This document shows, in pieces, positions 52,801-61,917 of a stretch of DNA of 64,000 nucleotides. Position 1 is the first letter of the stretch; each line of letters opens with the position of its first letter. A program made the translations under genes and the position numbers. The notes under the pieces are model-generated. The model ran no database searches. It was not told the DNA's origin and saw nothing but the letters and a program-made list of their open reading frames with translations. The stretch is from Globisporangium splendens (lineage: Eukaryota; Oomycota; Peronosporomycetes; Pythiales; Pythiaceae): NCBI GenBank assembly GCA_006386115.1, contig VFIW01000008.1:124001-188000 (forward strand). Reading direction: 5' to 3'.

Positions 52801-54497
52801 GTCTCGAAAGCTGGATTATCACGAAGTGCTTCCCAACCTTGATTTTTGAAGCGTTCAGCTTTCTCAGAGACATGAGGATTGATCACAAATATGGCTTCGA
52901 TATTTTTGCTTTTGCGAAGTTCACGCTGGAGTTGTTTTGCAGAGATAATATCTGTCTTGCCATGTTCACCAAAATGACCATTTTGGCAATAAAAATTGAA
53001 GATTTCACGCTGTTGACTGAGTCGTGCCGTTCGTCGACCAGCAATCTTGCGTGAAGGCCGAACATTTGGAGTCTTCAATGGAATTGGCTTTTCTTCTTTG
53101 CGTGGTTTCAATTGCAGCGCTACCCAATCAATTTCTGGGTTTTGCTCACGCAGCCACATCATGCCAAGGATGGCATCTTTTTCCTCTGGTATTGGCATGA
53201 TTTGAAAGTTGGTTTTCATAACAGGAAAACCTGGAACTTCCAGACTCATTTCGACGGTGCGTCTTGGATGGACAACAGTTTGACCAAAACCCAGATCAAC
53301 TTCCATAATTTCATTTCGATCTTCAGTTACGTCTAAGTCGAGTCGTTGTGCGAGTTCTTCGGATTTTCCGTTGAGACTGCAACCATTGTCGATGAAAATT
53401 GATACTTCTGATGGGTGGTCGGCATCCTTGAACGCTTTAGCCATCACTTGAAGGATCGCATAAAATGAACCGCTCACATAGCGATTAGCTTCCTTCGGCT
53501 TGTCACCAGTTCTACAATCTGGCGAAATATGACCTTTGATGCCACATTTGTTGCATGTCGCAGACTTCTTCCAATCACTCTGCCTGTTGGCATTGATGGA
53601 ACTCCTCTCAGGCTTCTTCGCTGTCTTGAACCTCTTGGACTTGGATGCTGAGGGTTGCACCGAAGTAGACTTCGGTGGTTTGCCAACAAAATGTGCAAAT
53701 TCAAAGTTGGAGGCGATTTCAATCACATCCTTAAGCAACATTGGGCTTTCTTCTTTGATCTTCCCTACAGTTTCCGGGCGAAGGCCGTTCTGGAAGTAAA
53801 ACCGTTGCTCCATATCAGAAATCTCAAGTTCTGATTGCGACATCAAATCTTGGAAACGAGACACATACTCGTGGATTGATCCAGATTGTTTCAAATAAAA
53901 CAGTCGCTCCCGCAGGTTGTACTCAAAGTCTTTCGGCCGAAACCGAGCTCGAAGGCGAACCTTGAATAATTCCCACGTCTTGTGAACATTTTCAGCTTCA
54001 CATTGAAGCGAAAAAGAACGATACCAGTTAAGAACAGTTTTCCCAAGGTTACTGGATATCATTGTCACAAAATGCGAAGAGTTCTCAAGCATGAGCTGCT
54101 TTTTACTTGAGTAATACTCTTCAGTTGCAAAGATCCACAATTCGAGATCTTCGCCAAATTTTCCTTCATACACAGGTGGGTCTTTCTTCTTCCTGTCCCC
54201 CTGTGATGACAACAATTGCTCAAAGCGATAGTTGGATTGTTGCATTTGAACTTGCATTTGAGCTTGGAAAACTTGTTGTTGCTGATGAATGAACATCAGC
54301 ATCTGCTGCATCGACATTGTGTCAGCAGACTGACCACTTGGAGCCGCACTCGGTTGTGGAGCTGGAGTCGAAGGCGGAGCTGGGTCTGGGTTTGGAGCAG
54401 GATCTTGACGATGCTCCGGTCCAGAACTCCTCGACTGTTGCTGTGGTCTTGGATTTGGTGATGGACGCTCACTCGCTCTACCCCTCCTTCCACTCAT
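49833..54497 (-). CDS. G4 gag-pol polyprotein, intact
   Basis: 1554 codons without interruption. Residues 1-100: Pro/Ser-rich N-terminus and a Gln-rich helix; 105-260: capsid; 315-328: zinc knuckle CNKCGIKGHISPDC; about 365-460: protease with FIDNGCSLN (Asp 370, Asn 371, Gly 372) and ILGMMWLR; then reverse transcriptase (MDLLWGYYQVKLRE, YFDD), Ty3-type RNase H (RMDASNFAVGGVL), and integrase with HHCC zinc finger, DDE core (SMDFMVSLP, IVSDRDTKFTSKLW, QTDGQTERTN) and GPYQIV tail. The end is chromodomain-like (QYKIWWLGETKNQSTWEP). Gag and pol are fused in one frame, so no frameshift signal is needed. The start follows the small ORF and matches G3. The non-standard DNG motif is shared with G3, so it is a lineage trait rather than damage. 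Confidence 0.92.
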   Translation of the reverse strand: MSGRRGRASERPSPNPRPQQQSRSSGPEHRQDPAPNPDPAPPSTPAPQPSAAPSGQSADTMSMQQMLMFIHQQQQVFQAQMQVQMQQSNYRFEQLLSSQGDRKKKDPPVYEGKFGEDLELWIFATEEYYSSKKQLMLENSSHFVTMISSNLGKTVLNWYRSFSLQCEAENVHKTWELFKVRLRARFRPKDFEYNLRERLFYLKQSGSIHEYVSRFQDLMSQSELEISDMEQRFYFQNGLRPETVGKIKEESPMLLKDVIEIASNFEFAHFVGKPPKSTSVQPSASKSKRFKTAKKPERSSINANRQSDWKKSATCNKCGIKGHISPDCRTGDKPKEANRYVSGSFYAILQVMAKAFKDADHPSEVSIFIDNGCSLNGKSEELAQRLDLDVTEDRNEIMEVDLGFGQTVVHPRRTVEMSLEVPGFPVMKTNFQIMPIPEEKDAILGMMWLREQNPEIDWVALQLKPRKEEKPIPLKTPNVRPSRKIAGRRTARLSQQREIFNFYCQNGHFGEHGKTDIISAKQLQRELRKSKNIEAIFVINPHVSEKAERFKNQGWEALRDNPAFETLLKYQDTVFRTELPNSTPPIREGIEHEIQLQPGTKPISVRQWRQSPEQRQVIMDWTKEMVKAGIIRPSTSAFCAPTFCVKKPVGWRIVHDYRQLNQATIMPAIPMPRKEDTFEAMAGSKWFSCMDLLWGYYQVKLREQDIPFTAFSTPDGLFEYLVTPMGLSGSPGTFNRLLQRVFSDLRNVMRIYFDDIYVSTRSDDVSEHVKALDHVLKRCEEQELYIKLSKCQFCVEEIPCLGDFVGRNGVRMDPDKVKIIREWPTPKTKKQMESFLGTTVYDSRFCPDSAQFAGPLHDAIKAKKSREAVSLDDRQLACFEELKRRLSSPPVLKLPDFTKPFGIRMDASNFAVGGVLFQKEGGLEYPIAYTGRKMKAAELNYPVREQELLAIMHALRVWRVYLLDRPFLVETDHKSIETILTQKTTNRRVARWFNELAEFQPQFKWIPGESNDVADALSRNPDFEHNAAQVSLSELLDAAQNREIVASVKATTTPLKTLINKRYSSDQRLQDILKKLKNEEVVPKYSSHDELLYYQTKEDEAPRLVIPDDEDLKNRVAYENHDVVTAGHPGYFKTYVAVQKKYYWPRMYKFIKRYVNTCELCQRDKARQMKPPGLLNPLEIPCGRWMDISMDFMVSLPSTNSNFDAIMIIVDRLTKRSMFIPTKTTASAEDTAELFMKHYVKDHGLPRTIVSDRDTKFTSKLWQQVMTIMGTKHNLSSAFRPQTDGQTERTNRFVQDYLRGVVNPSQNDWDDYLHLAEFAYNRRVHSSIGMSPFEADLGYTPCMPDDVAMDPEFRELSKSAKEFVLKQEAMLKIAQDAISEARDRMKSYYDKNRLVQDFEVGDNVLLDGKNLDIRHKGFAQSKKLAPRFIGPYQIVKKVHKDSCELALSRELKLHPVFHTSLLKPYGKDESRQQKIQKVLLADGSEGQLVKAILNHRKRYGKMQYKIWWLGETKNQSTWEPLENLKQIPGLIEQYWSRKKGGVFLKGGHVTDASA

Positions 54498-54548
54498 TGT
54501 AAGGGAGCTAATGGACTTTCCGTAGCGTAATCTACCAAAAAAAAAAAA

Positions 54549-54851
54549 CTATTTATTTAAACGACGCTTCTTATACAGATGTATACTATGATCAAGCGAA
54601 TTTACGACTAGGTCTTCGAGTTGGGCAATGCGATGACGAACAAGGTTGGTGAACTCGTGAATCACGTTACGAGCACCCGAGTTCGCAGCGTCAGGAATCA
54701 ACTGTCTGATGAGATTGACGAGTTTGTTTTGTTTAACAGTCGTCAACCACAAATCACGACGCAACTTCTGCGCAACTTCAAAATCAGAAGTAAGCGATTC
54801 AAAGGTTTGCTGAAAAGTATCTTCTGGTTCACGGGTTTTTCGTTTTCCCAT
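54549..54851 (-). CDS. G4 small ORF ahead of gag (ORF0)
   Basis: 100 codons, MGKRKTREPE to KKRRLNK, ending about 50 bases before the gag ATG. It is the homolog of G3 44002-44310, with conserved DLWLTTVKQ, LIPD, GARN and SLDHSIH. Being first on the genomic RNA, it would be translated before gag unless initiation is bypassed. No domain is recognised. Confidence 0.7.
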   Translation of the reverse strand: MGKRKTREPEDTFQQTFESLTSDFEVAQKLRRDLWLTTVKQNKLVNLIRQLIPDAANSGARNVIHEFTNLVRHRIAQLEDLVVNSLDHSIHLYKKRRLNK

Positions 54852-55332
54852 GAACTAAGTTCACAATACTCTTAGTATTACTGCAACACTCGAGTGTAGA
54901 TCAAACACCAGTATTGATGGTATATAGGAAAGTTATTCTCTGTGTTTTCAATGGCGGGACAGGCACACGGCACTAAACCACAGACCCAATGAAAGAGTTT
55001 CCTATGTGAACCACACGAACTGTGTAACCACACCAACCAGTTACAGAAACTGTAAAAGATTTTTTGACGGCAACCCAAATTCTGCTGCGTTACTTTCCGC
55101 TTATAGCACCCAGTAACAACAACAGTAGGATATAGAACCTCCCTCCCAGTAGCTCGGTTCTAGACCCTAAACGATGAATTCGAAATGTCGAAGTTGATGA
55201 AATCCAAATTTGGATAGCTATTCTCGAAGCTTGGACAAGAACTGATCGAAGCTTGAAAACAGTTTGTCGACACTTGGATGACGATTGATCGAAGCTTGGA
55301 CTGTTGGATCGATGACTTGACAAGTGCTACTA
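54852..55332 (-). other. G4 5' leader between LTR and the small ORF
   Basis: About 480 bases with the putative primer site at its right end (55319-55332). Near 55195-55320 a short unit with AAGCTTGGAC or a close variant recurs several times. No long ORF. Confidence 0.6.
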
Positions 55333-55696
55333 TGTCACAGTAGTAGGCGCTTTGGGATACGATGCTTGGAATGGAACTTGAGTGGATCAAGGTAAAATGG
55401 AAAGTGAGATTTATAGTTAGGGTGTTTGCTAGCGCTTGCTCGTACATGGAGTGGCAAAGCAGTGGCCATGAGTGCCTCATAGACATGCTTACTAGTGTCC
55501 TACGCTTAGCTTCATTTTTCTACTGCGTACTGGATTCATTTACGAATAAAAACTACACCACTAACTTGAGTGCAATGATACGCAATTTCTGTTTTCTGTC
55601 GTGCTTTTATGCTATCAATGTTCATTGCAATCTCTTCGAATGACGTATGCGAATCACGCTTTAGCTTTGAGAAGCTAAGGTGACGCATCCGTCACA
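55333..55696 (-). repeat. G4 5' LTR
   Basis: Nearly identical to 49491-49854; followed on the right by CATAT, 60 bases before the ATG of the membrane-protein gene. Confidence 0.93.
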
Positions 55697-55760
55697 CATA
55701 TATTCGCGTCATATTGTGCCGGCTTGCTTTGAGAGACTGACGCCAAGGCTTCCATCGACG

Positions 55761-57333
55761 ATGAAGCTCCCACTACGTCGACTGCTCATCCTGCTCTTCA
55801 ACATCGTCTCCACATGGCTGACGCTTTGTGGGTGAACTTTTTTATTGCTTCGTCTCGATTGGATTGATCGTCAATGGCATCTTTGCGCTCGTGGCGCAGG
55901 AAAAACGAGTGCTCTACGTTCCGCGTGTCCAGCGTTTTGTGGACGATAAGAAATATTTAAAGTTTCTGTTCCCGTCGATGATGGTGCCGATAACGTTCCC
56001 AGACGACGACACCACCATCGTGCAGTTCAAAGGCTCTGTCATCATGGGCTCCGACGTCTGGATGAACCACTGGCTGTACATCACCATGAGTATTCTCGAT
56101 GCCGTCGTGAGCACTCGATCGACGTACGTGATTTTCCAAACTGGGACGTTTTTGATCGGTCGCAAGGCCAACTTGGAGAATTTCCTCTTCTTGGCATCTT
56201 CGCCGACCAAGACAACGTGGCTCATGTGCTTTGTACATACAGTAATCCGCTGGGTGTTAAAGATAATAGCGCACGCATTGAAGAATATTCGCATGGTGCA
56301 TCCGTCGGTCCGTGAGGAGCTCGACTGGTACGCGGACGCGTCCTCAATGTTCCTCAGCTACAAGATTTACAGCATCATGCTCTTCACGTTGCCGTGCATC
56401 TTGCTGTATTACAAGAAGTCGACGTTCCAGATCCGACAAGTGCCTGGCAAACGGGGAGTCTTTGGAGGCGACCCCGCACTTTCCACGTTCTGGGGGAGTG
56501 AGTTGATGTGCGGTATGTTCGTACTGCTCTCGCTCATGACGTTGGGCGGGTATTTTATTGGGACCGTGCTGCTTTTCACCAAATACCGACACGTGACCAA
56601 CAATCGCGTGATGAAGCTGCTCCAGAAGCGCTATTTCTTCGTCGGCTGGGACGCATTGATCGCGGTGGAAGCATTGGGCATTGACCCCATAGCATCTGAT
56701 GCTGTGGTGGAGGATGCCGCAGTCGCGAACTGCTCGGTCGGTGCGTTGCTGCGTCAACTGTACATCTCAGACCCGAGTGGTCTCGTCTCACTCTCAGGAG
56801 ACTATCTCTTCGAGCACAATGGCTTCTCGCGAGAGCCCATGCTCTTCCGGTTCCCAGTCAAGTGAGCTATCGCCATGGATCTCTGCCCAACAACGCATTC
56901 GAGATCACAGTCGTATCCGGTGTCGTCGACTCAAGTGTATGCGCCTCGGGTGGTTGCGCAGAGTCATCGTACAAGCGCGGTTGACGAAAGTACCAAGTTG
57001 GACGAGATTGACGAAAAGAATTTTGTCCAAAGCTGTCTCCTAGACAACCGGAAGGGCACAAAGAGCATCTTCGAGCGTCAGCTGATGCTTTTCTCGATCA
57101 GCACCTACGGTCGCTTGCTGCTCGTCGACGAAAGCGAGCCGGGCAAACTCGTGAAAAATGCGGAGACGAACTTGACCGAACACATCGTGCGCGATGCGTT
57201 CTCGTTCGCGTCCACTCTGGATATCAAACCGCTACTGGCAAACGAGAAGAAGCTCTTCTCTACAGCCTACTTATCGTCGAAGAGCTATGCATTGAATAAC
57301 TACACGCATTGCTTATTCGAGGCGAGGAGCTAG
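55761..57333 (+). pseudogene. Multi-pass membrane protein, broken, family unknown
   Basis: An ATG at 55761 opens a hydrophobic start (MKLPLRRLLILLFNIVSTWL). The frame closes at TGA near 55833, while the neighbouring frame continues with LFYCFVSIGLIVNGIFALVA, so a small indel near 55828 is likely. The body has about five further membrane segments, for example SMFLSYKIYSIMLFTLPCIL and MFVLLSLMTLGGYFIGTVLL, then a soluble tail. A TGA at 56863-56865 interrupts it, but the same frame runs on to 57333 with FERQLMLFSISTYGRLLLVD. A GTGAGC at that stop could be an intron donor instead. I recognise no domain; it resembles oomycete lineage-specific membrane proteins in general character only. G3 and G4 now separate it from its upstream region. 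Confidence 0.6.
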
Positions 57334-57410
57334 CATCTATTGCTTGTCTTCTTTTCGCACTAGAAATCTTCATAACTGCCCCATATCCAACATTCGCTAC
57401 AGTGGATTGC

Positions 57411-58251
57411 CTACCACGGCACGATCTTACCAGTGTAATCGAGAGCCTTGCCAGTGTCAGCAAGCGTGAACTTGTCGGCGATGCTAACCAAACCCGATAC
57501 GCTGGCGTCCGTCGTGATGATGCCCATTTGCACGGTCATGTCCGTCGCCACGAAACCTGGGTCGAGCAGGAAGACTCCGATTTGGTCGCCTTTGAGGTCA
57601 ATCGCAAGGCTCGACCTGATCATGTTGAGCGCCACTTTTGAAGCTCTGTAGCCAATGACATCACCCGCTTTGAGAATAAAGTAGTCTTCGGCGCTGTGCG
57701 CAATGCTACCTATCTGAGACGTAACCTGCGCAACAAACGCGCCTCCATTTTTGACGACTGCTGCCTTCAAGTACGGTGGGAAGGCTCGAGTGACCAGGAA
57801 CGGTCCAACTGCATTCGCCTCGAACTGCCGAAGCAGGTCTCGTTTTGCTGTTATCTCCTTATTCCTGCCGTCGGCGATACCAACATTATTGATCAGCAGA
57901 TCGATCTCTTCGCCTTCGAGCTCTTTGGCGGCGTCCAAGATCGACTCTTCGTCCCCAGTGTCCAACTGCACGATCTTGTGCGGCGCCAAGTCCTTCAACT
58001 GCATTATCACATAAACACCCGTCATGAAATAGGGTGTTAGCACCATGGAGCTCGCAAGCGTACCAGTGTCTGTGTAGCATTGCATGCACTAGGACAAAGA
58101 GCGCGTGTCATACCTGATTTGCCTTGCTCAAGTCTCGAGCAGTGCCGATGACGTTCTATCCGAGTTTGAGGTAGTGCTCCACGAACTTGAGGCCAATGCC
58201 TCGCGTGGACCCAGTGGTCAACACCGCCTTCTTCATTCTCGCCACCGCCAT
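57411..58251 (-). pseudogene. SDR-4: short-chain dehydrogenase with a nonsense codon in exon 1
   Basis: Exon 1 is 58251-58114 (46 codons, GTATGA donor) and exon 2 is 57998-57411; the 115-base intron is phase 0. Exon 1 has TTGSTRGIG for the cofactor but TAG in place of the tryptophan codon of KLGWNVI (58159-58161). Exon 2 is open for 195 codons: LINNVG (NNAG in the paralogs), QVTSQIGS, an extra ten-residue loop (AEDYFILKAG), YRASK and the end GKIVPW. Exon 2 alone lacks the cofactor loop, so no active enzyme is expected unless the stop is a sequence error. Same exon layout as SDR-1 and SDR-2. Confidence 0.82.
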
Positions 58252-58919
58252 GTCGATCTTCTAGTCTGCGCGCCGCGGAGGAAGTTTGCAAATCAGCTCT
58301 TCATTGCGACAGCAGTATCGTGCGTATAAACATGCCAGACGAGCACCGATGGTGGCAGTGTCCATTTCTGCCATTTTATGCACTGAACGTGGTCGGACGA
58401 GCGCTCACGTGGTCGAATCACGTGCCTCATGCGCACTGTCAGCATGAAGTCAGAGGGAATGCGTTGCTGATTCCCTCTCCACCGATCGGATTGACGCGTC
58501 ATCAAGATACCGCCCACATCGAGGGAACATAAACGGGACATCCAGAATCTGGATGTGGACACGACTCACAGTATCCACTGGTTACAAGAGACTTGACACA
58601 GTGTTGCCTATGTTAGTAGCTAATATCAGGTCACTGAATTCTATCCTGTCGATGTGTGCGCACTGGGCATACTGCATCGTCGAATCTATCTCCACGCTTG
58701 ATGAGAATGTGTCCACCCGCTCGTGGTCACTCTACGCACCAGAGTGTACGCTCCGTAGATGGCCGAGTGTTGTGGGTGGTGCATCTTTCTCTTCATCTAA
58801 TGCGCAGCGAGTTATCAAGTTGTCATATGCACTCTCATTTTCTCTATCTCGGGGTGTTTTCCGCTTTTTCAGTACCATCAACAAGCAGCACCCCTCAGTT
58901 TCTCCGTTCGACGCATTAG

Positions 58920-60441
58920 AAAGCAACAATATTGGTGCCCAGAGGGTAAAAAGAACACGAGGACAGATAGTGAAGAACTCCAAACTAAACCTCGAGTTGT
59001 CTATCTGCTTCCGAAGAATGCAGCGGCGAGTATTGGAAAAGATTTCTTCGAGAAAGCTCATGATCAACTTGATGAATTACGTGGACGTTACTCTTCGCCT
59101 CGTGATTATGCTCTGGCCACAGCAAATTGGTGGGATGAAGCCAAGATCGCGCTCAGGATCGGGTACCTTGAAGCTAAAAAATCGTACTTCGCCAGATTGA
59201 ATCAAGGATACAAGAAGAAAATCCAGAGGTTGCAACGACGCCTCTCAGAATCGGAAGCGCAGATGCTCGATCACTCTGGTGGAGCGGTGGGTGATCACAA
59301 CGTGGAGTTGTCGCAAGAGTTTCTTACCACCGCCACGAGTATTCGTCGTGCCATTGCAGAATGCAAATCTAAGTGGCAGGCTTCAAAACGGGACCGCATT
59401 TTTCGGGAGCACATGCATCATGAACGAAAAACGAGCAAATCCTTCTACAAGCGTATCTCGACCAAGTTCCTTGACAACACTATCTTCACACTCGGTGGCA
59501 CAGCTACTTACGGACCCATGCGTTCACGAGAACTTGCTGACGACATGGGAGAAGGATGGAAATCAATCATGCAACAGGCGCCCACTCTGCAAACTGACAT
59601 CGATCAAATCCTTGATCCAGGAACAGCTATTCCTCCGTCGGACAGATTAGGCTTCCTGCTCAAACCGATCGATTCGAGTGAAATTAAACAGGCTGTGAAG
59701 AAATGCAAGAGAGGCAAAGCTCACGGTCCTGACGAACTCGGCAACGACTGGTACAGAGACCACTGTGACGAGATTACCGGCCAATTCGAGCGACTTTTCA
59801 ACTTGTGGATACCCGAATGCATTCTACCAAGTTCGTTCAGTGAAGCACATATTCACTGCATAAAAGAGTCCGTCTCTGCTGCATCGCCGCTGGACTACTG
59901 GCCAATTGCACTCCTCAACTCTGATTACAAAATATTCACACGGATATTTGCAACCAGATTACCAACTGTGCTCCCTTGGCTTATCCATCACATGCAAGCT
60001 GGTTTCGTTCCAGGGCGAGCAATCCCAACTACGATCGATGTGCTATTGGCTGCACAACAGCGGGCCACGAGCGACCCCGCCATGTCCAGAGCGATCGCGT
60101 TGCTCCTTGATTTTGCTAAAGCCTATGATTCACTCGATCGCAGCTTTCTGGCACAAGCGCTCCAGCATCTTGGGTTCCCATTGAAGATCGTACGCTTAGT
60201 GAAGGTGCTACACTCTCAAACCACTTACAAGTTCATTGTCAACGGTTTCCTGTCGAGAAAGTACAACGTAACATCCGGAATTCGTCAAGGATGTCCGCTG
60301 GCCCCTCTTCTCTTCATCTTGGCGTTAGAGGTTCTTTATCGGAAAATCGAAGCGAGTGACGAAATACACGGTATTGGTGTGCGCATCTGCGACACATGGA
60401 TTCGGATCCAATCAAATCGACTGCTGAGATGGCGACCATGA
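58920..60441 (+). pseudogene. LINE-A reverse transcriptase, N-terminal half
   Basis: The reading runs from about 58920 (PRVVYLLPKNAAASIGKDFF, then RDYALATANWWDEAKIALRI) into the open frame at 59197-60441. Reverse transcriptase motifs are SPLDYWPIALLNSDYKIFTRI, GFVPGRAI, LLLDFAKAYDSLDR (motif A aspartate) and GIRQGCPLAPLLF (motif B). It is cut at EIHGIGV, just before the position of YADD, and then fuses out of frame to the RNase H part. Upstream coding to 58520 is scattered over frames and decayed. Confidence 0.8.
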
Positions 60442-61232
60442 TGACCAGATTAGAGGCAGGAATGCGAAACCTCACACGGCTCGCTGAAGCGCAAGCTGGA
60501 GACTCTGACGGTCGCACGGTTGCAGCAGTTCTCAAGGCATATGTCGACTGCTTTCTCAGCCAAACAGACGCCATCCCCTTGACTCCAAGTGATACTCGCG
60601 GCGTTTACCTGTTGTTTTTCGATGGTGGATCACGCGGCAATCCAGGACCAGGAGGGACTGGATCCATTATCGTGCGTGTCCATAAGGACTCGCACACAGC
60701 CAGTTTAATTTGGGCCGCCAGCATGGCGTATAGCAGGAAGGACACGACCAACAACTTTGCCGAGTACTGGGGTCTCATACACGGACTCCGAGAAGCCCAA
60801 CGCAGTCACTTCGAACCGTTGTACGTGATTGGAGACAGTGCACTCATTATCTCCCAACAGCGAATGCATCGGTCCCCTCGACAGCACCGATTGGCACGTT
60901 TATACCAGACAAGTCGACGACTCGCGGATTGCATCGACATCCGAGGATGGTACCATCACTACCGTGCCTTCAACAAGATGGCGGACTCAGCCGCCAACCT
61001 AGCCATGGATACCAGAACCTCAACGCAGGTTCACTTCCCAACTCATCGAGCTGCTTTCAACAATCTCACCCAGGATCTTGACAACGACGTCATGCATTGG
61101 CTTATGCGAAGTTCGGAAGACCCAAGGTCATTGGACAACACAAGGCAGCCTCACATAGGACCAAGAGAACATGCCATCCTGGTCAAAGATTATTTAGCAT
61201 TCAGAAGTGATCTATTGCAATCCGCGCTATAG
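60396..61232 (+). CDS. LINE-A RNase H domain, intact frame in copy 4
   Basis: 278 codons open to the stop at 61230-61232, nearly identical to copy 3 (10390-11218). DGGSRGNPGPGG, AEYWGLIHGL, GDSALII and NKMADSAAN provide the catalytic acids. The first in-frame ATG lies right at the deletion junction, so any product would start by chance. It is annotated as a domain fragment, not a host gene. Confidence 0.7.
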   Translation: MDSDPIKSTAEMATMMTRLEAGMRNLTRLAEAQAGDSDGRTVAAVLKAYVDCFLSQTDAIPLTPSDTRGVYLLFFDGGSRGNPGPGGTGSIIVRVHKDSHTASLIWAASMAYSRKDTTNNFAEYWGLIHGLREAQRSHFEPLYVIGDSALIISQQRMHRSPRQHRLARLYQTSRRLADCIDIRGWYHHYRAFNKMADSAANLAMDTRTSTQVHFPTHRAAFNNLTQDLDNDVMHWLMRSSEDPRSLDNTRQPHIGPREHAILVKDYLAFRSDLLQSAL

Positions 61233-61330
61233 ACACATTTACACTCCTAGATGAAATTCGTAATGAAGATTAGGTAGGAGAATGGATATTGTAGGTCACG
61301 AAGATGAACCCAAATATACATCACCTTATA

Positions 61331-61849
61331 AAGATAAAGAAAAACTCCAAACATCGAAAGGATGATGGTGGTGCCTTTCGGAGACACGTTACGCTAGTCT
61401 TTGTCGCACCGTGGGATAAACTTGATTTGCATGCACCTGACCAACTTGACCTGTAGCTTGGAACACCAATGAAGTGGAGCCATTCTGACGTAAACTTCAA
61501 AATCTGGCGAACGCGAACTTTCAAATGACAGTTTCCATTGCTCCATTTTGTTTTTACATTCGAAAGTACAAGGTCATTGCATCCAATAATCAGGTGATCA
61601 AGACACTGTCATTATAGACGCGATTCTGATTGGTTGATTCCATCAATGTTGACGTCAGAGAACCGGCTCAGTAACGCTTCTGATTGGCCAAAACAGACTT
61701 CAATGTCGCTGTCTCATGCACACTTCAAGGAGCCAAACCGATGGAACGGAGGCAGCTCGTGGAATCGCGACGTGGACCTAGTCGTTTGTTCGCCTATAGT
61801 AGGCAACTACCAGTGCTCAACGCTGTCCACACGTGCTCCCCATTCATTC
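61331..61849. other. Spacer upstream of OYE-2
   Basis: No gene recognised. An in-frame ATG at 61684 would extend OYE-2 by 78 residues unlike the family, so this stretch is treated as upstream DNA. Confidence 0.5.
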
Positions 61850-61865
61850 TGTCATTCTTCAATTT
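61850..61865 (+). promoter_or_regulatory. Oomycete-type core promoter of OYE-2
   Basis: TGTCATTCTTCAATTT matches GCTCATTYYNCAWTTT in all but the first two positions and lies 53 bases before the ATG at 61918. It supports the shorter start. Confidence 0.7.
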
Positions 61866-61917
61866 TCTCTTTTTCGCTCACAAAGCTTTCCAAGTCCACA
61901 AGTTTCCCACGGCTCCA

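Larger units (their letters stand above)
49491..55696 (-). mobile_element. G4: apparently intact Ty3/gypsy retrotransposon
   Basis: The LTRs are 49491-49854 (3') and 55333-55696 (5'), each 364 bases with about three differences. A perfect CATAT duplication flanks them at 49486-49490 and 55697-55701. On the minus strand: LTR, TAGTAGCACTTGTC as the likely primer site, small ORF, one 1554-codon gag-pol frame, a polypurine tract (AAAAGGAGG) and LTR. It is the only element here with every part open and is therefore potentially autonomous. It lies 27 bases from the end of G3, its relative in opposite orientation. Confidence 0.93.
58520..61325 (+). mobile_element. LINE-A copy 4: longest 5' extent, internal 2 kb deletion
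   Basis: It begins with degenerate endonuclease-like coding (SIHWLQET near 58580), continues through the endonuclease-RT linker and the first half of reverse transcriptase (to 60378), then jumps directly to the region before RNase H (from about 60379) and runs to the normal tail (61250-61325). Copy 1 shows that about 2 kb, including the YADD motif, is missing at the junction. Together copies 1 and 4 outline a full element of about 4.9 kb. Confidence 0.85.

Noticed and set aside
23932..55696. A RIP-like C-to-T hypermutation process acting on the retroelements
   Set aside because: Some stops are CGA-to-TGA or TGG-to-TGA, but lesions are few, indels are as common, and LTR pairs show no strand-biased transition load by eye.
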